Origin: CAYRTD01 sp964426915
GTDB taxonomy: Bacteria > Bacteroidota > Bacteroidia > Bacteroidales > GCA-2748055
Length of the DNA: 6,902 nucleotides
Assembly: GCA_964426915.1 (NCBI GenBank)
Contig: CAYRTD010000184.1
Span: 1-6,902, forward strand
Direction: 5' to 3'
Below the pieces are notes generated by a model. The model saw only the letters and a list, made by a program, of their open reading frames with translations. It searched no databases and was not told where the DNA came from. How positions within the stretch are numbered: position 1 is the stretch's first letter; the number at the start of each line of letters is the position of its first letter. Position numbers and translations under genes: made by a program. Positions 1-5,322 of this stretch are shown here, piece after piece.

Positions 1-1
1 T

Positions 2-67
2 AGTCTCACTGATTTAACACTGAATGAGTATATCGGACATTATGGACAGATACTACATAAAGCTTAA
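2..67 (+). CDS. Possible C-terminal fragment of a plus-strand gene cut by the window edge
   Basis: Reading from base 2, the plus strand is open for 21 codons and ends in TAA at 65-67. The peptide (SLTDLTLNEYIGHYGQILHK plus A) has the mixed polar and hydrophobic look of a C-terminal helix. The other two plus frames are closed by stops within the first 15 bases. If real, this gene would converge on the exported TPR gene, with about 70 nt between the two stops. The piece is too short to assign a family, and a 21-codon open frame can occur by chance, so this is a weak call. Bases 68-139 hold nothing else that I can support. Confidence 0.3.
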   Translation, partial: SLTDLTLNEYIGHYGQILHKA

Positions 68-139
68 CAAGATCGATTCCCAAAGTTTCATGGCAGGCAT
101 TTCGTTGAAGCATGAGTTCTTTTCAGAGAAAAAAAATCA

Positions 140-1282
140 CTAATCCTCCATTTCTATTTTATTACTGATGTCAAGCACTTCATAAAGTTGATTCAGCTTA
201 GAGATAATCTTACGGTTTTCCGGATTTTTTTCATGGGCTTTCTCGAATGCCGAAAGAGCAGATTTAAAGGCATCGGCAGATCTTTCTTTTTCTTTCTTGT
301 ATATCCTGTTATTAGTGATTGCTCTTGCTTTCATATCGATTTCCACTCCGATATTGTAATAACAGTTGCCTATATTGGTATATATTTTTAATTCATTGGG
401 AGCCAGGGTAAGAGCTTCTTCATAAGCTTCGATGGCCTTATCGTAATGTTCCGTTTTTTGATAAATCAAGCCTTTTGTATAAGGAAATATATAATTCAGA
501 GGACTTATTAAGGATGCACTGTCCAGGAGATCCACAGCCTTTTCGATATCAGCAGTTTTGTAAAACAGATCTGCCAGGATTAGCACCAGCTCTTCATTAT
601 TTTCGTAAAGATCAATTCCTTCAAGGAGCACGTTTTTTGCCGATATGGTATCTGCATTTTCCAGATGTATGGTGGATAACAAATGAGGGATATTTGGCGA
701 ATGATTTTCCTTGTTCAGCCTGGTGAAGTAATCTGTGGCTTTTTCCCAGTCCTTACTCAGATATGCGGCAAGTCCTGCATTATATATTAGATTAGGATTC
801 ATTTCCACGGAGATAACAGGGCTTCGATTTATCTGCATTGCTTTTTCAAATGCCTTCAAAGCCTCTTCAAATCTTTTTTCACTAAAAAGATTTTCTCCTA
901 ATTTCTGAAAATCATTTGCCAAGAGCACATATAGGGGGGCAAGCTGATCTTCAAATCGTTCCCTTTTATTAAGCTTACGGGCTTTTTCATAGGATTCGAA
1001 AGCTACATGAAGCTGATCGGGATAAAGCTGGTATTTTTTCTTGTTATTATTTTTGAGCCCTTTTTCGTATGCAGTCTGGGCCAAGTAACCACGGGTATAC
1101 CAGGTCCTATACCATTTACTGGTGTTTTCCTCCTTTATTGCTTCCTCAATTGCTTTTTTTGCATCCTCGTATTTCTCAGATTCAATAAGATGAAATACTG
1201 CAACTACTTTACTTTTTTGTGCATGTACGGACAAAGAAAAAGCCGGAAAAATGAATATGAATAAAAGGAATTTTCTGATCAT
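140..1282 (-). CDS. Exported tetratricopeptide-repeat (TPR) protein
   Basis: The 380-residue product starts with a Sec signal peptide: MIRK, then a hydrophobic core (LLFIFIFPAFSL), then a signal peptidase I site that fits VHA|QK after residue 21. The mature protein is therefore predicted to be periplasmic or envelope-associated. The rest is helical with TPR-type repeats. The clearest is at about 264-297 (GLIYQKTEHYDKAIEAYEEALTLAP pattern). Others are at about 121-152 (FSEKRFEEALKAFEKAMQIN), 164-190 and 230-262. A last repeat at about 298-354 is split by a charged insertion (about 315-337). TPR arrays are protein-binding scaffolds; no enzymatic domain is visible and the partner is unknown. The ATG has AGGA just upstream, at unusually short spacing. 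The gene lies 80 nt beyond the flavodoxin-like gene in the same direction, with a hairpin between, so operon membership is uncertain. The stop is TAG at 140-142. Confidence 0.9.
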   Translation of the reverse strand: MIRKFLLFIFIFPAFSLSVHAQKSKVVAVFHLIESEKYEDAKKAIEEAIKEENTSKWYRTWYTRGYLAQTAYEKGLKNNNKKKYQLYPDQLHVAFESYEKARKLNKRERFEDQLAPLYVLLANDFQKLGENLFSEKRFEEALKAFEKAMQINRSPVISVEMNPNLIYNAGLAAYLSKDWEKATDYFTRLNKENHSPNIPHLLSTIHLENADTISAKNVLLEGIDLYENNEELVLILADLFYKTADIEKAVDLLDSASLISPLNYIFPYTKGLIYQKTEHYDKAIEAYEEALTLAPNELKIYTNIGNCYYNIGVEIDMKARAITNNRIYKKEKERSADAFKSALSAFEKAHEKNPENRKIISKLNQLYEVLDISNKIEMED

Positions 1283-1298
1283 TATCCTGTTTTTATAT

Positions 1299-1330
1299 GA
1301 GCAACGAAAAGGCTATTTGTTTTGTTGCTC
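1299..1330. other. Imperfect hairpin between the flavodoxin-like and TPR genes
   Basis: GAGCAAC (1299-1305) pairs with GTTGCTC (1324-1330). Beyond a single bulged G, AAAA (1307-1310) pairs with TTTT (1320-1323), leaving a 9-nt loop. The hairpin lies in the 80-nt gap after the flavodoxin-like stop codon and 17 nt before the TPR start. On the minus strand the stem is followed by ATATAAAAA and not by a T-run, so it is not a standard intrinsic terminator. It could protect an mRNA end, attenuate read-through into the TPR gene, or have no function. Confidence 0.45.
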
Positions 1331-1362
1331 GCGTATTGAAAATGATGAATATATTTCTTCGA

Positions 1363-1845
1363 TTATTCAACAGGGGTGAATTTAGCGACAAATTTATCAA
1401 TTTCCACATAATTAATATCCGAAATACTTTTTTCCACCTTAGCCACTTTCTTCACTATGGCTTTTTCCAGGAAATTCATTTTTTCGAAAATAAATTCTCC
1501 CCCTGCCATAGCAATCGCATGGCTATGATCTCTCAGCTTCTCGGGGAATGCATTCCTGAATTCCTCTTCAAGTTGCTCTTTTTGCATCCCACACATGAAC
1601 AATCCTGTTTCTTTTTCAAGCAGGATTTCGAGATTTTTTTCACAGAAATCTTTCACCCTTTTTTGTATCATACCTGCATGAATGGACCCACCGATGATCA
1701 CCCTGTCATATTTAGAGATATCCGGATTTCTGTCCTTTCGGAGATTTATTATGTCTTTTTCTTCAACTTTTAGCTTTTCAGCTATTTGAAGGGCTACTTT
1801 TTCTGTTGTGCCATGTTTTGAAATGTAAATGATTGCTGTTTTCAT
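1363..1845 (-). CDS. Flavodoxin-domain protein, HemG (protoporphyrinogen oxidase)-like
   Basis: This is a 160-residue soluble protein with a flavodoxin-like fold. Strand 1 (KTAIIYIS) leads into the FMN phosphate-binding loop SKHGTTEKVA (about residues 9-18). YDRVIIGGSIHAG (about 46-58) is the second flavin-contacting segment and closely resembles the YDRVVIGASIRYG segment of E. coli HemG. The C-terminal part (AMAGGEF, then a basic helix) also follows the HemG/Flavodoxin_5 layout. The protein is somewhat shorter than the roughly 180-residue E. coli HemG. HemG oxidises protoporphyrinogen IX using quinones, but many relatives have no known substrate, so I call only an FMN-binding cytosolic electron carrier or oxidoreductase. 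It follows the FMN-binding lipoprotein gene by 18 nt and is probably the last gene of the TetR-linked operon. No strong ribosome binding site is visible; the leader is A-rich. Confidence 0.88.
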   Translation of the reverse strand: MKTAIIYISKHGTTEKVALQIAEKLKVEEKDIINLRKDRNPDISKYDRVIIGGSIHAGMIQKRVKDFCEKNLEILLEKETGLFMCGMQKEQLEEEFRNAFPEKLRDHSHAIAMAGGEFIFEKMNFLEKAIVKKVAKVEKSISDINYVEIDKFVAKFTPVE

Positions 1846-1863
1846 TGAATTTATTTTTTTGGT

Positions 1864-2238
1864 TTACTCTTTAATTGATTTATTTAAGGCGTTTTCAATA
1901 GCTTTTAAAATAATCTTACTGCTTACGGTTGCTCCGGAAACTACATCCAACTCCACAGTTTGATATCTAATCACAGAGTCAGTCAGCGTCTCTGCTTTCT
2001 TCCCTATTCCTGTTTCGTGCTTTATCACTTCTATATTTTGAATTCTTTTATTCCTGATTGCTACTGCAATTTCTGCCTTCACCATTTTTGTTGAAGCGCT
2101 GCCACAGTAGCTGCCGGATTTGGCTTGTTGAAGTTCCGGCATTGTTAATTGCATCTCTATTACTTCTTTGGGAGTACTGCAACCTCCAATTATTAGTAAT
2201 ATGATTCCTGTTATATAATGAATATTTACTTTTTTCAT
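1864..2238 (-). CDS. FMN-binding domain lipoprotein (covalent flavinylation motif)
   Basis: The 124-residue product starts with a lipoprotein signal: a hydrophobic stretch (residues 7-18) and a lipobox ending IIGGC, with Cys20 as the predicted lipidated residue. Residues about 42-120 match the small FMN-binding domain (FMN_bind type, as in NqrC and RnfG). SGSYCGSA opens the domain, HETGIGKKAE lies at about 74-83, and DVVSGATVSSK is at 98-108. In this family the Thr of the SGAT motif, here Thr104, receives FMN through a phosphoester bond made by the flavin transferase ApbE. No apbE gene is in this window. A membrane-anchored extracytoplasmic flavin carrier is the natural reading. The ATG overlaps the stop of the upstream membrane-protein gene by 4 nt (ATGA), implying translational coupling, and the flavodoxin-like gene follows 18 nt later. 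Electron donor and acceptor are unknown. Confidence 0.9.
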   Translation of the reverse strand: MKKVNIHYITGIILLIIGGCSTPKEVIEMQLTMPELQQAKSGSYCGSASTKMVKAEIAVAIRNKRIQNIEVIKHETGIGKKAETLTDSVIRYQTVELDVVSGATVSSKIILKAIENALNKSIKE

Positions 2239-3041
2239 CGTTTTAAGTTTTTCAAGAGTAAAACTGTAAAGACCAAACTTGTAATGGTTAGCACACCAAA
2301 AACACTTGCAATGGTATAATCTTCGCTTATTCCGCGTACTACCAGCATAATTACCATTCCTGCAAGGGCTATGGTCAGGATCATCATGAATACAAGAGAG
2401 AGCCCTGCGATAAGATAACCGGTACTTTTTCCTTTCATAAGCAGAATACCGCCAATTATAAGTGAGGGTAATGCAAAGGCCATATCCAGAACATGAACAG
2501 GATTTACAAGGAGATCATAATTGGAGACATCTTCCGGAATAGTGTTGGTGATTAATGCCGGAATAACAGATTTGAGCCAGAGTGCATAAAACACAGCAGC
2601 CACAAATATGAGGTAAATACCAATAGCTTTTCCGGGTGGATTCTCAAACCAGATCGCAATATCCTGCTTTAACATATCCTTCATATAAAGGATGAAGGCA
2701 AAGAGGGAGAGTCCCAGTGTTGCCGTATAAAGTAAAAACATTTGATTGAAATGTATTCCCATGCTGTAGATCACGAAAGAATACATAATATATGCCAGTG
2801 TTCCTCCCAGTAAAAATGCCGCAATTTTATTGTTTTTGTTGGTGTAATAGAGTGAGATAAGTAGCAATGGCACAACCAGGAAAAGATCCACCAGGTCCTG
2901 TCCGGTTCCCTGTGCTGCCATTGAAGCGACCTCTCTTTCATAAGTGCCGTGAAAAAAGCCACCGGCAATAGAAACAATTGTCAATGTAATTGAAAGCAAA
3001 ACTGACAGGATGTTGATTGTTTTTAAATTCTTGAAGTTCAT
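2235..3041 (-). CDS. Eight-helix integral membrane protein of unknown function
   Basis: I do not recognise the family of this 268-residue, strongly hydrophobic protein. Probable transmembrane segments are at about 9-31, 50-67, 72-95, 99-120, 136-160, 180-203, 207-235 and 241-264, joined by short polar loops (for example KNNK, ENPPGK, KGKSTG). A non-helical loop at 164-179 (TNTIPEDVSNYDLLVN) precedes PVHVLDMAFALPS. Histidines at 31, 97 and 183 sit at helix ends; whether they bind haem or anything else cannot be judged from one sequence. There is no signal peptide separate from helix 1. The gene lies 23 nt after the beta-barrel gene and its TGA overlaps the start of the FMN-binding lipoprotein gene (ATGA), so the two are almost certainly co-translated. 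By context it could be the membrane partner of the FMN-binding lipoprotein, for instance an electron-passing or sensory subunit; this is inference only. Confidence 0.87.
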   Translation of the reverse strand: MNFKNLKTINILSVLLSITLTIVSIAGGFFHGTYEREVASMAAQGTGQDLVDLFLVVPLLLISLYYTNKNNKIAAFLLGGTLAYIMYSFVIYSMGIHFNQMFLLYTATLGLSLFAFILYMKDMLKQDIAIWFENPPGKAIGIYLIFVAAVFYALWLKSVIPALITNTIPEDVSNYDLLVNPVHVLDMAFALPSLIIGGILLMKGKSTGYLIAGLSLVFMMILTIALAGMVIMLVVRGISEDYTIASVFGVLTITSLVFTVLLLKNLKR

Positions 3042-3064
3042 AGTGATAATTATTTTTGAGTTAA

Positions 3065-3742
3065 TTAATTAAGTTTCCATGTAATTCCAAAAGTCATATA
3101 ACTGAGAGCGGGCATATCTCCCACCTGGTAAAAATCGTTGTAAACTGCCTGTGCTGACCGGAATAAGCCGAAATAAAGTCCCGGGTTGTATTTTTCATTT
3201 ATCCGGAAAGGAGATAATTCAATGGCCATTGCAGGTCCCAGGGTAAAGGAACTTGTTGAATAATCCGGAAGTGAACCTTCTGCGGATAACTGATTTATCA
3301 TTGATATACCGGGAGAAATGCCGAGTTTGAATTTCACCTTTCCTTCGGGATTTTTTCCTTTAAATAATCTCATATTCACGGTCAACGGAACTCTGAATTG
3401 AGTAGTAAATAACTGCCTAACACCTGTGTAATTATTTGCTATGTCAGAATAGTTAAATGTCTGTTTATTCCCAATCAGGTCAAGACCGGTCTCAAATGAT
3501 ACAAAGCTCGTAAAATACTCATAGTGAATTGCAGCATGGATCCCTTTACTTGTTGCACCTGTAAAACCATCAGGAGTGGTATTCTCCAATGTGTTGAAAT
3601 CAGTATTTTCGATGATCCCGCCTTTTTGAATTCCTGCATTTATCCTGAAGGAGGGAGAAGGGTTTGTTGTCTTTTTTGTTACAGAACATGATGTCAATAT
3701 AATTATTAACATCATAACGCTAAATTTTATTAACGAATTCAT
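3065..3742 (-). CDS. Outer-membrane beta-barrel-like protein with a lipoprotein signal
   Basis: The 225-residue product has a short signal (MNSLIKF, then VMMLIIIL) ending in the lipobox LTSC, with Cys19 as the predicted lipidated residue. The following region (20-33) is Ser, Thr and Lys rich. Residues about 34-225 alternate polar and hydrophobic residues as expected for amphipathic beta-strands (FRINAGIQKG, GIHAAIHYEYF, FVSFETGLDLIG, FRVPLTVNMRLF, KFKLGISPGISM, GPAMAIELSPF, GLYFGLFRSAQ). The protein ends in LSYMTFGITWKLN, which resembles the aromatic-containing last strand of small outer-membrane barrels. The length fits a barrel of about eight strands. The pairing of a lipobox with a barrel is uncommon. 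The protein is probably envelope-exposed; cargo or partner is unknown. It is the first gene after the TetR regulator (68-nt gap) and carries its own copy of the presumed TetR operator upstream, so it probably heads the regulated transcript. Confidence 0.8.
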   Translation of the reverse strand: MNSLIKFSVMMLIIILTSCSVTKKTTNPSPSFRINAGIQKGGIIENTDFNTLENTTPDGFTGATSKGIHAAIHYEYFTSFVSFETGLDLIGNKQTFNYSDIANNYTGVRQLFTTQFRVPLTVNMRLFKGKNPEGKVKFKLGISPGISMINQLSAEGSLPDYSTSSFTLGPAMAIELSPFRINEKYNPGLYFGLFRSAQAVYNDFYQVGDMPALSYMTFGITWKLN

Positions 3743-3773
3743 TTTATTTTAATTTTTTAATTATTCAATGTTG

Positions 3774-3805
3774 CTTAAATAAACACTGTTTACCAGTGGG
3801 GCAAA
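3774..3805 (-). promoter_or_regulatory. Candidate internal promoter for the beta-barrel operon
   Basis: On the minus strand TTTG (3805-3802) is followed after 20 nt by TATTTAAG (3781-3774), about 32 nt before the beta-barrel ATG. The Bacteroidetes consensus is TTG, then 19-21 nt, then TAnnTTTG. The upstream box and spacing fit, but the downstream box matches at only four of six fixed positions, so this is tentative. The presumed TetR operator lies between the two boxes, where a bound repressor would block RNA polymerase. Confidence 0.35.
3780..3793. promoter_or_regulatory. Second presumed TetR operator, before the beta-barrel gene
   Basis: TAAACACTGTTTA (3780-3792) is a 5-bp inverted repeat around a 3-nt centre. 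It is extended on one side to GTTTAC, which matches the core of the palindrome at the TetR promoter (GTAAAC-N3-GTTTAC). The 3-nt centre differs (ACT here, GAT there), as expected if the arms and not the spacer are recognised. The site lies in the 68-nt gap between the TetR stop and the beta-barrel start. Binding by the TetR protein is inferred. Confidence 0.6.
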
Positions 3806-3810
3806 TTTTT

Positions 3811-4419
3811 TTATGGAAACTTAAGTATTCCGTCAATCATAGAATTTATTCCCATTTGAATATATTTTTCTGTTTCGGGAGTACCGGGTTTTAATTCTTT
3901 ATTCACTATAACCAGATTAAATCCCCTGAGAAAACCAAATAGCTGATCTGTTTTTTCATCAATGTTTTCTATGGGCATATTCAGTGCTTCATAACTTTTT
4001 CGAATATCCAGCTTAACTCCTTCAATTAATTTTTGCTGGCTAGGGCCGGGATCATAATTTTTAAAATGCAGCAGATATACAACAGCCTTGTAATAATTTG
4101 GTGCTCCTAATGCATTATTTATATTATTCCTCAGCTGAAAGGAAATAAGTTCCCTGGGATTCGAATAATCGAACTCTTTTCTGGTTTCCTTCATTTGATT
4201 CACTGAAATTTCAAATCCTTTTTCGATGATTTCCCTGAGAAGGTGGTCTTTATCCTGAAAATACAAATATACAGTTCGTGGAGAATACTCGATGCTTGCT
4301 GCAACCTTCCTGATCGTGCACTTTTCAATTCCCTGACTGATCAATAATACAGCAGCTGCATCCAGAATTTTCTGTCGTAACTCCTCTTTTTCTCTTTCTT
4401 TTCTTTCTTGTATACCCAT
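3811..4419 (-). CDS. TetR/AcrR-family transcriptional regulator
   Basis: This 202-residue protein has the typical TetR layout. A charged N-terminus precedes helix 1 (EELRQKILDAAAVLLISQG, about 12-30). The helix-turn-helix is at about 35-54 (TIRKVAASIEYSPRTVYLYF), followed by the family's YLYFQDKDHLLREII segment. The C-terminal part (about 65-202) is all-helical and would form the ligand pocket and dimer interface; it is too diverged for me to predict a ligand. TetR proteins are usually repressors released by a small molecule. The promoter just upstream contains a perfect 8-bp-arm palindrome at the expected transcription start. A closely similar palindrome lies before the next gene, so autoregulation plus control of the downstream envelope/flavin genes is the likely role. 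The ATG at 4417-4419 is preceded by an A-rich leader. Confidence 0.93.
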   Translation of the reverse strand: MGIQERKEREKEELRQKILDAAAVLLISQGIEKCTIRKVAASIEYSPRTVYLYFQDKDHLLREIIEKGFEISVNQMKETRKEFDYSNPRELISFQLRNNINNALGAPNYYKAVVYLLHFKNYDPGPSQQKLIEGVKLDIRKSYEALNMPIENIDEKTDQLFGFLRGFNLVIVNKELKPGTPETEKYIQMGINSMIDGILKFP

Positions 4420-4427
4420 TGTTTTAT

Positions 4428-4446
4428 TAGTAAACGATGTTTACTA
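4428..4446. promoter_or_regulatory. Presumed TetR operator at the regulator's own promoter
   Basis: TAGTAAACGATGTTTACTA is a perfect inverted repeat with 8-bp arms and a 3-nt centre. It begins 2 nt downstream of the TATGTTTG promoter box and ends 8 nt before the regulator's ATG, so it should cover the transcription start. Its size and position are classic for a TetR-family operator. The core recurs at 3780-3793. Confidence 0.75.
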
Positions 4447-4459
4447 TGCAAACATAGTA
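4442..4459. promoter_or_regulatory. Second inverted repeat overlapping the -7 promoter box
   Basis: TACTATG (4442-4448) and CATAGTA (4453-4459) form a perfect 7-bp inverted repeat around CAAA. It shares five bases with the presumed TetR operator and covers the TATGTTTG box. The arms differ from the TetR palindrome, so this may be a site for another regulator or an accident of the promoter sequence. Confidence 0.4.
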
Positions 4460-4480
4460 TATTTTATTTAAAAAATCAAA
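4449..4480 (-). promoter_or_regulatory. Bacteroidetes-type promoter for the TetR operon
   Basis: On the minus strand TTTG (4480-4477) is followed by 20 nt and then TATGTTTG (4456-4449). This matches the Bacteroidetes consensus TTG, 19-21 nt, TAnnTTTG at every fixed position. The box ends 29 nt upstream of the TetR ATG. The spacer and upstream sequence are very AT-rich. It is the strongest promoter match in the window. Confidence 0.75.
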
Positions 4481-4520
4481 AAAAATATTATCTGGAATTG
4501 TATTTTTTCGCCCAAACCCT

Positions 4521-4922
4521 CTAATCGGCTTTACTCATGGTGAGTTTACCATGTTCAATTCCTTTAACAGCAATAAGCTTATCTGCCATTTCGGTAAGTC
4601 TTGCTGCTTTTCCTTTCACGGCAACTAATTCCATGGTATGATCCTTATCGATAATAAATTGCTGAGAAGACAGCACTTCATCGTGGTAATCATGCTGAAT
4701 GTTGGATAAATGACTGATTATTTCTTTTTTGGAATGTTTATATACCAGGTTTACGGAACCGGCAACAATGTTATTGCACTGCCACTTTTTCTCTATTAAA
4801 TTTTTATGGATCAATTGTCTGATTGCCTGTGACCGGTTTGCAAACTGATTGTTTTTTACATAAAGATCAAGCTCTTCCAGCAATTCCTTCTCAAGTGATA
4901 CCCCAAATCTTACAACTGACAT
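4521..4922 (-). CDS. NikR-family ribbon-helix-helix regulator lacking most nickel ligands
   Basis: The 133-residue length equals that of E. coli NikR. Residues 3-45 form a ribbon-helix-helix DNA-binding domain (VVRFGVSLEKELLEELDLYV, then NRSQAIRQLI, matching NikR's NRSEAIRDIL). Residues about 52-130 form the ACT-like C-terminal domain, with VYKHSKKEI, SNIQHDYHDEV, MELVAVKG and GIEHGKL in NikR order. Of the four ligands of the high-affinity square-planar nickel site in E. coli NikR (His76, His87, His89, Cys95), only His76 is kept (His77 here). The other three align with Gln88, Ile90 and Thr96. The fold is therefore clear but canonical nickel sensing is doubtful; another metal, a different effector or constitutive binding are possible. 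No nickel transporter, urease or hydrogenase gene is adjacent. The start ATG has an A-rich leader. Confidence 0.85.
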   Translation of the reverse strand: MSVVRFGVSLEKELLEELDLYVKNNQFANRSQAIRQLIHKNLIEKKWQCNNIVAGSVNLVYKHSKKEIISHLSNIQHDYHDEVLSSQQFIIDKDHTMELVAVKGKAARLTEMADKLIAVKGIEHGKLTMSKAD

Positions 4923-4931
4923 TTTTTTTCT

Positions 4932-4943
4932 TTTTAATTAAAA
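4932..4943. promoter_or_regulatory. AT-only palindrome in the leader of the NikR-like gene
   Basis: TTTTAATTAAAA is a perfect 12-bp palindrome, 10 nt upstream of the start codon of the NikR-like gene. It could be an operator for an autoregulating ribbon-helix-helix protein. However, palindromes made only of A and T are common in such AT-rich leaders, so this is weak. Confidence 0.2.
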
Positions 4944-4972
4944 TTTGTTTTCCATATGAAAGTGGCGGATGT

Positions 4973-4980
4973 CAAAATTA
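4973..4980 (-). promoter_or_regulatory. Candidate -7 promoter box of the NikR-like gene
   Basis: On the minus strand TAATTTTG matches TAnnTTTG exactly and lies 50 nt before the ATG. No TTG is present 19-21 nt upstream, where the sequence is A- and T-runs, so only half of the Bacteroidetes promoter is seen. Confidence 0.4.
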
Positions 4981-5100
4981 GAATATTTTTTTTAAAATGA
5001 TTTTTTTTGAAAACTTCCCATGACCCATCCGAAAATTTTCTTCTGTTGCCAATACCGGAAAACGGAGTTCGTAATATAGTTGTTTATCCATGAAGTGAAG

Positions 5101-5136
5101 AGCGAACGGAGCGATGTAAGCGACTTGAGCGAAGAA
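5101..5136 (+). repeat. Diverged 9-bp tandem block (AGCGANNNN, four copies)
   Basis: Four consecutive 9-nt units begin with AGCGA at 5101, 5110, 5119 and 5128 and differ in the last four bases (ACGG, TGTA, CTTG, AGAA). Looser AGCGA or AGCGG copies follow at 5150 and 5163. The unit AGCGACTTG differs by one base from AGCGACTTT, which is the minus-strand form of the perfect array at 5269-5322. The block is thus an inverted, diverged relative of that array. Confidence 0.65.
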
Positions 5137-5271
5137 AAGAATCGAAGGAAGCGAGGAAAACGAGCGGCTCTGTTACATCCCGGAAAAAGGCCTATATCCT
5201 CTACCGATTCTATAAATCCATGCAACAAAGAAACAACCCATTTTTCAGATGCTTTAGCCGCTTACATCGCT
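5110..5271. repeat. 13-bp perfect inverted repeat bracketing the spacer core
   Basis: AGCGATGTAAGCG (5110-5122) is the exact reverse complement of CGCTTACATCGCT (5259-5271), with 136 nt between. The right copy runs into the first unit of the 9-bp array and the left copy lies inside the AGCGANNNN block, which ties the two blocks into one symmetrical element. Confidence 0.7.
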
Positions 5272-5322
5272 AAAGTCGCTAAAGTCGCTAAAGTCGCTAA
5301 AGTCGCTAAAGTCGCTAAAGTC
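5269..5322 (+). repeat. Perfect 9-bp tandem array, six copies of GCTAAAGTC
   Basis: Six identical copies of GCTAAAGTC run head to tail with no mismatch. The array is flanked by a 7-bp inverted repeat, CATCGCT (5265-5271) and AGCGATG (5331-5337). It ends about 35 nt downstream of the oxidoreductase stop. Identical copies suggest recent slippage expansion. No promoter or terminator function is evident. Confidence 0.9.

Noticed and set aside
111..136. Possible terminator between the left-edge fragment and the TPR gene (TTTTC-AGA-GAAAA followed by A-run)
   Set aside because: The stem is only five weak pairs made mostly of A and T, and it is not followed by a T-run on the plus strand. On the minus strand there is a T-run, but the stem is too weak.
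1297..1773. 158-codon plus-strand open frame
   Set aside because: It is the antisense shadow of the flavodoxin-like gene, Phe- and His-rich, with no domain; the minus-strand protein is clearly the real one.
1860..1867. GTTTAC half-site at the end of the FMN lipoprotein gene
   Set aside because: There is no paired arm at the 3-nt spacing, and the bases are largely the stop codon and its flank. Similar lone half-sites inside the NikR-like gene were rejected for the same reason.
5269..5322. CRISPR-like array
   Set aside because: The units are contiguous 9-mers without spacers, and no cas genes are present.
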